Shown: positions 41,318 to 50,347 of the stretch, in pieces
Numbering within the stretch: position 1 is the first letter of the stretch
Layout of the letters: the number at the start of each line of letters is the position of its first letter
Origin: Ascoidea asiatica
Lineage: Eukaryota > Ascomycota > Saccharomycetes > Ascoideales > Ascoideaceae
DNA length: 64,000 bases
Assembly: GCA_001600695.1 (NCBI GenBank)
Contig: BCKQ01000001.1
Coordinates: 1,044,432-1,108,431, forward strand
Reading direction: 5' to 3'
The notes under the pieces: generated by a model
The model's input: the letters and a program-made list of their open reading frames with translations, nothing else
What the model was told of the DNA's origin: nothing
Database searches by the model: none
Made by a program: the position numbers and the translations under genes

Positions 41318-41326
41318 TGCCCACCA
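41318..41326 (-). promoter_or_regulatory. Single TGGTGGGCA site
   Basis: The exact complement TGCCCACCA lies 389 bases before the aldo/keto reductase ATG; fifth copy of the motif in this region. Confidence 0.45.
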
Positions 41327-41714
41327 TGGTTTATTATAACTTATCACGATAACGTTAACATAATTTCTGCTTGGTTTTGTTTCAAATTTATTTAATAACT
41401 TCTTTACCCTTTTACAATTGGTTAACTTTAGTCTCATATCAACGGATTTTAAAATCCTCTTTAATATTAACATTAAAAAAAAATTTGTTAGGCTACTAAA
41501 ATACATAATCCAAAAAAATATAAAACTATAAGAATATATACATTTTCACCCTATTTAAATTATTTAGTACTTCCTCATATATATTCATTCTTTTGACTTT
41601 ATAAAAAGAAGTAATTGTTATAACTTCTTCCCATTTTTTTGCTATTCCTTTTGCTTTTAAACTACTTTTCTTAATTTTCTTTTTGAAGTATCTAAATTTT
41701 TTCAAATTATAATA

Positions 41715-42665
41715 ATGTCAGTAAAAACAATTTATACAACTCTTAATAATGGGGTTAAGATGCCTGTGTTTGGTTTAGGTACTTGGCAATCAAAGCCAAA
41801 TGAAGTTTCAAAAGCTGTTGAACATGCTTTAAAAAATGGTTATAAACATATTGACACAGCTACAATTTATGGTAATGAACATGAAGTTGGTCAAGGTATT
41901 AAGAATAGTAAAATTGATAGAGATCAAATTTTTATAACAACAAAATTATGGAATTCAATGCATGATCCAAAAGATGTTCCAATCGCTTTAGAAAAAAGTT
42001 TAAAACAATTAAATTTAGATTATATTGATTTATATTTAATGCATTATCCTTGTGCAAATGATAGAACTGAATTTGAGAAAAGTGGTAATTCTATAAAAGT
42101 TGATATTGATTATATTGATACTTGGAATGCAATGGAAAATTTATTAAAAACTGGCAAAGTTAAAGCAATTGGTATTAGTAATTTTTCACTTTCAGAATTA
42201 AAAAATTTATTAAAAAATTGTAATATTAAACCACAAGTTCATCAAATGGAAATGCATCCATATTTAAAACAAGATGATTTTTTAAAATTTCATAATGATA
42301 ATAATATTCACGTAACTGCATATTCTGCTTTCGGTAATCAAAATTCTTCATATCAACTTAATGGTGAACCAAAAATCTTACAACATCCAAAAGTTTTACA
42401 AATTTCTGAAAAACTAAATAAAACTCCTGCTCAACTTTTAGTTTCTTGGGCAATTCATAGAGGTACTTCTATTATACCAAAATCTATAACACCAAAAAGA
42501 ATTGATGAAAATATTCTTGGTCAAAATTTAATTTTAAGTGATGAAGATTTTGATACTATTTCTGACTTAGGTTATTCTATAAGATATTCTGATTTTGGTC
42601 CATTTGTTGGTTATTGGTATTACTCAGATTTAGAATGTCCAGGAAAAAAGCCAAAAGAAATCTAA
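41715..42665 (+). CDS. Aldo/keto reductase (Gcy1/Ypr1-like)
   Basis: The 316-residue NADPH-dependent cytosolic reductase has a (beta/alpha)8 barrel. Its catalytic tetrad is visible: Asp47 (HIDTAT), Tyr52 (IYGNE), Lys77 (TTKLWN) and His110 (LYLMHYP). Family signatures include AIGISNFSLSEL and the IIPKSITPKRIDEN cofactor loop near the C-terminus. Yeast relatives reduce aldehydes, 2-keto compounds, arabinose or dihydroxyacetone; substrate cannot be assigned. It is divergent from the Fur4/Dal4-type permease and shares its motif-rich upstream region, which may point to joint control. The start ATG is in an A-rich context. Confidence 0.93.
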   Translation: MSVKTIYTTLNNGVKMPVFGLGTWQSKPNEVSKAVEHALKNGYKHIDTATIYGNEHEVGQGIKNSKIDRDQIFITTKLWNSMHDPKDVPIALEKSLKQLNLDYIDLYLMHYPCANDRTEFEKSGNSIKVDIDYIDTWNAMENLLKTGKVKAIGISNFSLSELKNLLKNCNIKPQVHQMEMHPYLKQDDFLKFHNDNNIHVTAYSAFGNQNSSYQLNGEPKILQHPKVLQISEKLNKTPAQLLVSWAIHRGTSIIPKSITPKRIDENILGQNLILSDEDFDTISDLGYSIRYSDFGPFVGYWYYSDLECPGKKPKEI

Positions 42666-44032
42666 GTTAAATTATGAATTGATAAAAACAATTTTTGTAT
42701 TTTTTTTTCTTAACTAAAATTTGCATCCACTTAATTCTAATTTACTTACAAAATAGATCTGAATAAATATATTCCTTTACATAGTCTCCTATTTTTTTCA
42801 AACTTAGCTGTTAAACACATTTTGAAAACCAATTGAATTTCTTTTTTTTTCTTTTCTTACACAATACGTCACAATAAATTATCATCTCCGAATAAAACAT
42901 AGCGTTAGTATTCTTTAAAACCAAACTATTACTATAAAGTTTGAAACAAGTTAAAATTCGCTTCAGAAGTTATTATGTAGAGCAAATTACTACTGAATTG
43001 CAAATTTAAATGGCTGCTTTCCATAGACAGAGGTATTATTTACAATAATCCTTAGTGCACGTTTTATTTTTTAATGTCATTTTTATAGTCCATTTAACTC
43101 GGATAGCCTTGAAATTTTTGATAACCTTGATAACCTTGATATTTTTGAAAACTGTGAAAATCTTGAAAATATACTTCAAGACAATGCGCCCCACCAAAAA
43201 GTTCTTTTAAACTTCTAAACAGCTACATCCATAAATATTTATGAAAATCAAAACAAAATATAATGGATATTTGCTGTAATTCAAGAGGATATTATTTTTA
43301 TGGCTTTACTATCCAGTAGAAAGTTGCCGATTTTCAAGTTCACCTTTCATAAAATAATTATTTCGGCTAATTCACTCTTTGGAAAAACATTATTCAAAAC
43401 TTTCAGACAAAATGAAATCAAAAGAACAAAAAAAAACACAGCAATTTTTATAAAAATTGAATTAAACTTGAATTAAGTTTTTCGGTACTTTTATGAGCCC
43501 GTTAAAATTCAGCTTTATAGTAGATAACAATTTGAAAAAACAGATTAGAGTAGCATCACTTTTATTATAAATTGCCAAAATAAGGAGCATATCTCTATTT
43601 TACTTTAAATGCAAACTTTTCTCTTCAAATTTGTACTAATAATTGAAAATCATAAAATCAGTTTGTAAACATAAAGTTAAAATTAAGATGTAAAAATGGA
43701 CTTTTTGCGTTTTCTCAATTAGTGATAGAAATAAAGTAACGTTAAACGACTCGGTTGTGATTTTATATTATTGCCCTAATAAACAATATAGCCGATTGCC
43801 TACCAATAATAGCCGATAGCCATTTGAATTGTTGGCTTGTCAAAAGAGTTAATTTTTTATACTTATAAAGTGAATAATAGTCGTATTAAAAGATGTATTT
43901 TGAATATAAAAAGAATTACAAATATTATAATAGAGTAAAATTTAAGTGAAATAGAAAAGCAAATAGTAAAAATCAGGTAAAAGAACAAAATGGAAAGACA
44001 CATACTATATAAACACAAATGAAAAATCTTTT
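42666..44032. other. Convergent intergenic after the aldo/keto reductase
   Basis: About 1.4 kb, A/T-rich. It contains TTGATAACC/TTGAAAA-type short repeats at about 43105-43175 and a direct repeat ATAGCCGATTGCC / ATAGCCGATAGCC at 43788-43800 and 43809-43821. No gene was seen. Confidence 0.45.
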
Positions 44033-45466
44033 TCATTTTTTAACTTGAATAACAATTTTTCCTCTAGAAGTACCACTGGAAAGCTTTGAAAAAGCCTGTT
44101 TAAAATTATGAAAATCATAAACACTATCAATAAAGATTTTTACCTTTCCTGTTTCCAACCAAGGAACACATTCATTCCAATCTGACTGGGACAGTGTGAT
44201 TCTTCTGTAATTAAATATACCATTTTTACCATAAAATAACTTCCACTTTGAAAACATTTCTCTGAAAGTAACCTTTATATTAGATAAAATGAAATCCTTT
44301 CCATTCATATTTGAAGTATTAAATTTACTATCACCGACAATGGTGACATAAAGAGAACTAGAACCTTGTGGATTAATTAGTAATTTATTAAGATGAGGGA
44401 ATAAATCACAATTACCAATAAAGTCACAAATCAAATCAAATTGCAAATTCAAAGCTAAAATTGGAGCTGAAATATCTTTATAAATTTTATAATTAATTGT
44501 ATTTGAAATGTTTGAAAACCCTTTAATAAATGTTTTAGAATTTTCTGAACAAACAAGAACAATATTTTCCGGTTTAACTTTAATTACATTGATTAGCAAT
44601 TGAATTGCACAAAGTCCAACAGATGTTGCACCTCCAATGATTAAAACTTTAGAATCTTCATTTAAAACTAAACCTTTGTTATTGAATAAAGTATCACTAG
44701 CCGTTTTTAATACAACATATGCACTTCCAGCTTCATTAAACGTAATACCATTGGAATTAAAACCCGAGTTTATATCTGTATTTGATTTTAGTTTAAACTT
44801 GACGATATCTAATTTATGATCATTAAAATCAACCAAAAGATATTTTCTTAAAGATCCATTGAAGGTGAAAGGAGCTACATATCCACCACAAATGTTATCT
44901 CCAACAATGAATTTAAATTCATTTTCATCAACTTTTTTACCAATTTTTATAATTTTACCAGAAAAATCAAAACAAACTCCTTTCGGTTTACTACCAAAAA
45001 CATAAGGATTTGCAAGACCAGAAGAAACTAAATCAACTGGATTTAAACCAACTGAATAAATCTCAATTAAAATCTTATTTTCATCTTTACTTACTAATGT
45101 CCCATCTGTATTTAGTTCAATAGTATCTTTTATTAACTCAAAACCAGAATTCCAATTTCTATAATAGATTGCTTCATTTTTCAATATAGATAAAGAATCA
45201 GTTACGGTTTCTCTAGTATTTGGTTCTGGAACAGTAGAATTTGGTAAAAATGGGTTTATAGAAGCAGAAGGAATTAAATCATTGACTGGAATACCTTTTG
45301 TAGTACTCGAAGGAATTGAGTCAGCTGGATTACTTGGTTTTGATGTAGTAGTAGGTCCAAGAGGAGCAATCGAAGCTGTAGTATTTGAATTAGAATTGCT
45401 TTGATCTAAAATAGGAGCAGGTGTTACTGAAGGTAAAAAAGAATTGTTTGTAACTTTATCATCCAT
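44033..45466 (-). CDS. MDR-type quinone reductase-like protein, Ast1/Yim1-like
   Basis: The 477-residue protein starts with about 90 Ser/Thr/Pro-rich, low-complexity residues. A GroES-like fold follows (VGLNPVDLVSSGLANPYVFGSKPKGVCFDFSGKIIKIGKKV), then a nucleotide-binding half with KVLIIGGATSVGLCAIQLL at about 275-293 and FDLICDFIGNCDL. The catalytic-zinc Cys/His pattern of alcohol dehydrogenases is absent, as in quinone oxidoreductases. Yeast Ast1/Ast2 and Yim1 share this build; Ast1 aids delivery of Pma1 to the plasma membrane, so the role may be non-enzymatic. The Gly-rich dinucleotide loop is GGATSVG rather than the canonical GAxGGVG. I cannot choose between Ast1 and Yim1. Confidence 0.75.
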   Translation of the reverse strand: MDDKVTNNSFLPSVTPAPILDQSNSNSNTTASIAPLGPTTTSKPSNPADSIPSSTTKGIPVNDLIPSASINPFLPNSTVPEPNTRETVTDSLSILKNEAIYYRNWNSGFELIKDTIELNTDGTLVSKDENKILIEIYSVGLNPVDLVSSGLANPYVFGSKPKGVCFDFSGKIIKIGKKVDENEFKFIVGDNICGGYVAPFTFNGSLRKYLLVDFNDHKLDIVKFKLKSNTDINSGFNSNGITFNEAGSAYVVLKTASDTLFNNKGLVLNEDSKVLIIGGATSVGLCAIQLLINVIKVKPENIVLVCSENSKTFIKGFSNISNTINYKIYKDISAPILALNLQFDLICDFIGNCDLFPHLNKLLINPQGSSSLYVTIVGDSKFNTSNMNGKDFILSNIKVTFREMFSKWKLFYGKNGIFNYRRITLSQSDWNECVPWLETGKVKIFIDSVYDFHNFKQAFSKLSSGTSRGKIVIQVKK

Positions 45467-45829
45467 TATTAAAAAAGTTTAGTTATTTTAAAGCTTGAGT
45501 AATAACAATTGATCATAAAAGATCCAAAAATAAAAGAATCAAATATCTTTTTTTTAGTATAAATAACTCCTTTATTTTCTGTACTAGTATGATTCTTCCT
45601 TAAGTATTGAATATTCACCAAAACTAGAAATTAGTTTTCTAGTACTGCACTGTAGTGCGTAAGTAAGGAGTGAGGAGTATGAGGAGTGAACGAAAATGAG
45701 CAGTTCTTTATTTGTTTATGGTATCGGGTATCCGGTAATATCGGTTATATATTAATAATTTTTATTGAACATACTGTATGTAACTATTAATATGGAACAA
45801 AAGGAAATTTAAATGAGTCAAATTAATTA
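45467..45829. other. Short intergenic between the Ast1-like and aminotransferase genes
   Basis: It includes GTAAGTAAGGAGTGAGGAGTATGAGGAGTG-type purine repeats (45658-45688, described by parts) and TGAGTCA at 45814-45820. It serves as promoter of the Ast1-like gene and 3' flank of the aminotransferase. Confidence 0.45.
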
Positions 45830-47316
45830 TTAACAAAGTTCTTTTTCGAGATCTTTCAAGGTTTTTGAGAATCTTTGAGCAGCTTGATCCATTTGTTCGA
45901 AAGAAGCAGAAGCAAAAGTAGCTCTAAACCCAGCGGCTTTTAATTTTTCTGAAGGTGGAACAATAAACCATCCACCTTTGGCCAATAAAACTTTATTAGA
46001 AATTGAATTTTCATAAACTAATTCTTCTAATGTACTAGCCCATTCTTCATCAGATAAACTACTGTCAGGTTTCTTAAATTTTTCAATATTAAGGGTGATC
46101 CAAAGGAACATTCCACTTTCTGGGCAATTCCATGAACATAAATCAGTTGGTAAATATTTATCAAAAGATTTCATTAATGAGTCTCTTCTTTTAGTATAAG
46201 ATAATCTTATATGTTCTAACCATTTAAAATAACCAAGTTCACCCCACTGAGATAAGGTTGAAAATAATAATAATTGAGAAATACCGGAAGCAGATTGAAT
46301 ATTAACTTCATTTAATCTTATTAATTTTTCAGAAAATACAGCATTTGAAGTTATCCAACCAGTTCTTGAACCAGGCAACATAATTTTTGAGAATGAATCT
46401 AATCTTATAACTCTACCATCAGTATCAATACTTAATATACTCGGAGTTAAGTTATCTAAAAAGTTTTGAATTGAGAATTCTTTCAAAGGTTCACCCAATT
46501 GAAGAAAATAATAAGGGTCATCTTCAATTATTATAATATCATGAGCTTGACAAATTTTGTAAAATTCTTTTCTTCTTTCTAATGTCATTGTTGAACCAGT
46601 TGGATTTTGACCAGTTGGCATCATATAAATAGCTTTGGGTTTTTTTAAATCTTTATATAAGGTTGACCAATTATTTAATTGGTCATCCAAATCTTTATTT
46701 ATAATTCCACCTAGATCTAAAGAAACTGCAACAACTTTCAAACCTAAAGGTCTTAAAGTTTCCATTGCAGTTGGATAGGTTTGCTCTTCTAATAAAATAG
46801 TATCTCCAGGATCAGTGATAGTTCTAAGAACTGCATCTAAAGATTGAGTTGAACCTGCAGAAATTACAGAATTCCAACCTTTATAAGGAGGATTATGAAT
46901 TAATTTTGTATTATCAAAAGTCCATTTACTTAAATAAGATGAACCGAGTGCTGGACCATATTGTAAAGCTTCGTACAAAGAAGAATTTGGATCTTCACCT
47001 AAAGTTGCAGTTTTGAACTCAGTGAAATCAGATTCAACAGTTGGATATTTATATTTAATTTCAGCACATGGAAAGACAGAAGGATGTGGTAAACCACCAC
47101 CTAAAGATACAATTCCTGGAGTCTTAAGACGAGGATGCATCATTTTAAGTGCGGATGGCTAAAATTTGCAATTTAAATAGTAAAATTTTATTAGTTTCAT
47201 TGAACTTATAGTAAACTAAAAGATGATATTGTGAAAATTTAAAAATTTTAGAATAAAATACATACTTTACGACCCTTTGCCTGTTTTGATAAATATTGTG
47301 TCCAGTCGATTTCCAT
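45830..47316 (-). CDS. Aromatic/alpha-aminoadipate-type aminotransferase (Aro8/Aro9 family), two exons
   Basis: Exon 1 is 47316-47266 (17 codons, MEIDWTQYLSKQAKGRK) and exon 2 is 47158-45830, giving 459 residues. Joining restores the family N-terminus in which RKPSALK precedes the GGGLPHPS loop, so the intron is well supported. It is a PLP fold-type I enzyme of class I: SAGSTQSLDAVLR, PTGQNPTG, EDDPYYFLQL and the PLP lysine in LDSFSK (Lys275). Substrates in the family are aromatic amino acids, 2-aminoadipate, leucine or kynurenine. A Gcn4-type TGAGTCA lies 209 bases before the start, fitting general amino-acid control. Whether it is Aro8 or Aro9 needs a tree. Confidence 0.92.
47159..47265 (-). 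other. Aminotransferase intron, 107 bases
   Basis: The donor GTATGT follows AAA at 47266. A branch-like ACTAAT lies near 47195-47190 and the acceptor TTTTAG ends at 47159. Phase 0. Confidence 0.88.
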
Positions 47317-48011
47317 TTTGAAGTATATTTAAGTGGAATATTCTTTAGTAATTTCACTAGTAAATTAACGAGAGATGATTTTTCAGATGTTGAAAAGTTT
47401 TAAAAATTACAAAAAATTAAAATAAAGTAAAATAGACAAAAATATATACGAATGAGTGAAAATATATTTAATATATAAAGCATGAATTATTTCAATTGAT
47501 CATTTTTTGATTTGAAATACTTTATGAGTCAGTCAGTACTTTAAGATCCAGTTCGAAACTTTAGAAGTGAAACAAATGATTGGTGCAATACAAGCTAATG
47601 ATAAACAATAATAATAATATCGGATGCTTTAGCCTGAGCCAGAGAGATCTGAAAAGTTTCTCAAGTGCTTTATCGTTCGGAAGTCAGAGTCGACCACAGA
47701 AACAGACCGTTGCCAGGCCCTGCAACCCTGGACCGGCGGGTTGGCTGATTGGTTGCTTTTCTGCCGTCAACAGTTAAAAGCTTATCCGCCCACAGCAGTA
47801 AGCAGCAGTAGACTTATATAATCGATTGCGGGGTTAATATGCTTCGTTTAGGTGATCGACCCAAGTTCCTCTTCTGGAAATATATCCGCATAAACTACAA
47901 TCAATAGCTACAAAACTGCTTTTATTAATACTGTACTTTATTTTTTATATTCTTATTTTTTCTTTATAGCTTGTATTTAATATGATAAATTTGAATAGAC
48001 GTCTTTATGGA
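47317..48011. other. Intergenic upstream of the aminotransferase
   Basis: A/T-rich near the gene, then a G+C-richer block at about 47625-47880. Short open frames in the block are not convincing. CGCCCACAG near 47787 is a weak relative of the GGTGGGC motif. Confidence 0.45.
47525..47531 (+). promoter_or_regulatory. Gcn4-type site TGAGTCA upstream of the aminotransferase
   Basis: Exact core, 209 bases before the aminotransferase ATG on the minus strand; AGTC repeats follow it directly. Confidence 0.5.
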
Positions 48012-49022
48012 TTAATAAGTAGCATTTAATCTCATGTCAAGGTAGTCTTTAGCGTTAATAGGTTCATATTTCTTAGGATTTGCTTCTGAAAATGTTCCTG
48101 GAAGACAATCAACTGTAACTTCTTTGTTTGCAGAAACAAAAAAAGGAATTGAATAACGAGTTCTGGAAACTCCAGTTTCTGAATCAATTGGTGGTGCTGT
48201 TACTCTGTGTAAAGTTGATTTCAACATATCATTTGACCACCTCATTAAAAAATCTCCAGTATTAACAACCAATGATCCTGGGATATATGGCGCCGAAACG
48301 AAAGATCCTTGCTTATATGGCTCTTCAACTTGTAATCCTTCACATGAATCTTGTAATAGCATCGTTAAAGTTCCAAAGTCAGTGTGAGCAGCAATTCTTT
48401 CTGCTTTTCCTTTTTTTAGATCTTTTTCATCTGTTGGAGGATAATGTAATAATCTTAATTGATTATCTGAATCTGAATGATAGGGAATGAAAAATTCTTC
48501 ATCTAAATTTAGCCCTAGAGCAATTGCTCTTAAAAAATGTTTAGATACATTATTAGATATTTTGAAATATTCAGTACAAAATTGCTTAAAACCAGGAATA
48601 TCTTTTTCATCAGGCCAAATATTGACATATTTTGTATTATTTTCATTTCCAGAATCAAAACTTTCTTTAACATCGGGAACTTTTCTTAAATCTTGAATTT
48701 GCTCCTTATCAAAAACCATTTGTACAACTTTTTCTTTACCTATACCTGACCAACCTCTATGATGAGCGCCATTTTTAGGATGTGAACATTTTTTTTTTTG
48801 ACTTTCATCTAATTCGAAAAATTTTGCACTCCATTGAAACATTAAATCACTTTTATCTTTTGGAATTCCATGATTAATAATATACATGAATCCAACTTCT
48901 TTCATAACTCTAACCATTTCTTTACCAGTGTTTATTTTTCCTTCTTCTTCACCATCTAAAAATGGTTGAAAATCAATCACTGGAACGTGAAACTTTTGAC
49001 TATACCCTTCATTTAGTGCCAT
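48012..49022 (-). CDS. 2-oxoglutarate/Fe(II) dioxygenase, thymine-7-hydroxylase-like
   Basis: The 336-residue oxygenase has an isopenicillin-N-synthase-like fold. The iron ligands are His213 and Asp215 (AAHTDFG) and His272 (STLHRV). The 2-oxoglutarate anchor is Arg289-x-Ser291 (TRYS). The sequence tracks the Neurospora thymine 7-hydroxylase I recall closely: DNQLRLLHYP with an Arg at 190, LLQDSCEGLQV, NTGDFLMRWSND, and the C-terminal PGTFSEANPKKYEPINAKDYL. That enzyme oxidises thymine stepwise to 5-carboxyuracil for salvage to uracil. A related fungal dioxygenase on another substrate is possible; the HTDY Tyr of that enzyme is Phe here. The gene is divergent from the hydantoinase fusion with a shared 1.3 kb upstream region holding GGTGGGC and TTATC elements. 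Confidence 0.85.
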   Translation of the reverse strand: MALNEGYSQKFHVPVIDFQPFLDGEEEGKINTGKEMVRVMKEVGFMYIINHGIPKDKSDLMFQWSAKFFELDESQKKKCSHPKNGAHHRGWSGIGKEKVVQMVFDKEQIQDLRKVPDVKESFDSGNENNTKYVNIWPDEKDIPGFKQFCTEYFKISNNVSKHFLRAIALGLNLDEEFFIPYHSDSDNQLRLLHYPPTDEKDLKKGKAERIAAHTDFGTLTMLLQDSCEGLQVEEPYKQGSFVSAPYIPGSLVVNTGDFLMRWSNDMLKSTLHRVTAPPIDSETGVSRTRYSIPFFVSANKEVTVDCLPGTFSEANPKKYEPINAKDYLDMRLNATY

Positions 49023-50347
49023 CTTTATTTATGTTATTTATATTGAATTAATAATTTATCTGATTATTTGATTATCGGTTATTATGAAATTGAAAGAAAG
49101 CCAACAAAAAAAACAGTTTTTGTGGTTAGTTATATATAGAAAATTTTTAATGTAATTCTAAAAATATAACTTTATGTAATAGATAAACAATAAATAAAAC
49201 TAGAACAGAGGTGTAAGCAAATTAAAAAGAAAAAATATATATCGAACCATTAAATGTGTTTAACAAAAGTCAAATAGGAAAGGTTCTTCAGAAAACGATA
49301 ATTAACAATCAAATCACCCGAATAATATATCTCCTGAGTTTACTCCACCAGAAACAGAGCCTATTTTCAGGTAAATATATAAAATAGTAATTAATCTAAT
49401 TACTTTTTTATTTTATATTGTTTATTAAATACTGCACTGAAAGAACTAAAAGCTCTACAACCAAATGAGAATGAAAATAATGACACCATTAAATTCACTT
49501 ATTATTAAAATCCTGAGATGAGGACCTCAAAAAAAGTTGATTTGATCTCGTTTTCATTGAAGAGTAATTACCAACCTATTAACATTATTCTTAATATTTT
49601 CCTTAATAATAATTATTATTATTATTATTATCAGTAACGCTATTTTATTTTATCTCCAGTTATCTTTACTCTCTTTTTAACTCTTCTTTTTTTACTTCGA
49701 CATCGGCTTCAAACCTTATGAAACAGAGGTTTTGCTGGTGGGCACAGACGTGGTGGGCGTGGTGGAGGAGAACAAAACTCCCAAGTCGCTGACAATCAAC
49801 AACACAATTTTGCATAGATGGATATCGATAGATGTGAATATACTAAGTCTAAAGAGATACGAATATCAGTTTATTTTGAATCCACTCACACTTACAACTG
49901 AATCATGAATCAATCAAGTATCTTATAGAGAAGCTTTAGTCTAAGGTTATACAGGAAGTAAGAAACAAAGCAAAAAGCCAATCCTTCATAATGATAACTC
50001 TAATTGTTGTTGAGAGAGTAAAGAGGAAAGATCAAAATTGATTATTTGCATCGATGCATAAAAATTAGAATAAATTTACTTTTTTTTGAACTTTTTGAAC
50101 TTCGTTTTTAAAGGCAAGTGGAGTGGAAGCTGAAGCAACTTGTAATTTAAAGAAAAAATAAATCTTTTACTTTTAACATACTGTATATATTCATATAAAT
50201 AATACTTTTTTTAGTCTTTTGAAATAATCTCCTGATTCAAATTTATTTAGGAAACAACACTTCATTTCAATATTATTCCTTTAATATCTAAATCTTTAGA
50301 GAATATTATATATATAAATAAATTAAAAAAAGGAAAATTGAAAAGAA
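49023..50347. other. Divergent intergenic between dioxygenase and hydantoinase fusion
   Basis: About 1.3 kb. TTATC (reverse GATA) sites lie at about 49055-49078 close to the dioxygenase. A TTA/ATT simple repeat is at about 49608-49630. A G+C-richer block at 49690-49800 carries two GGTGGGC motifs. No gene was seen. Confidence 0.5.
49736..49760 (+). promoter_or_regulatory. Two direct TGGTGGGCR sites
   Basis: TGGTGGGCAC at 49736-49745 and TGGTGGGCGT at 49751-49760, 15 bases apart on the same strand, about 0.6 kb before the hydantoinase fusion and 0.7 kb before the dioxygenase. They match the sites at 40790-41326. Confidence 0.5.

Larger units (their letters stand above)
40041..41714. other. Divergent intergenic between Fur4/Dal4-type permease and aldo/keto reductase
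   Basis: About 1.7 kb with a G+C-richer core at 40540-41060. It holds five TGGTGGGCR-type sites, paired GATA sites and several AATAACG-like repeats (40675-40745). No gene is supported. Confidence 0.5.
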
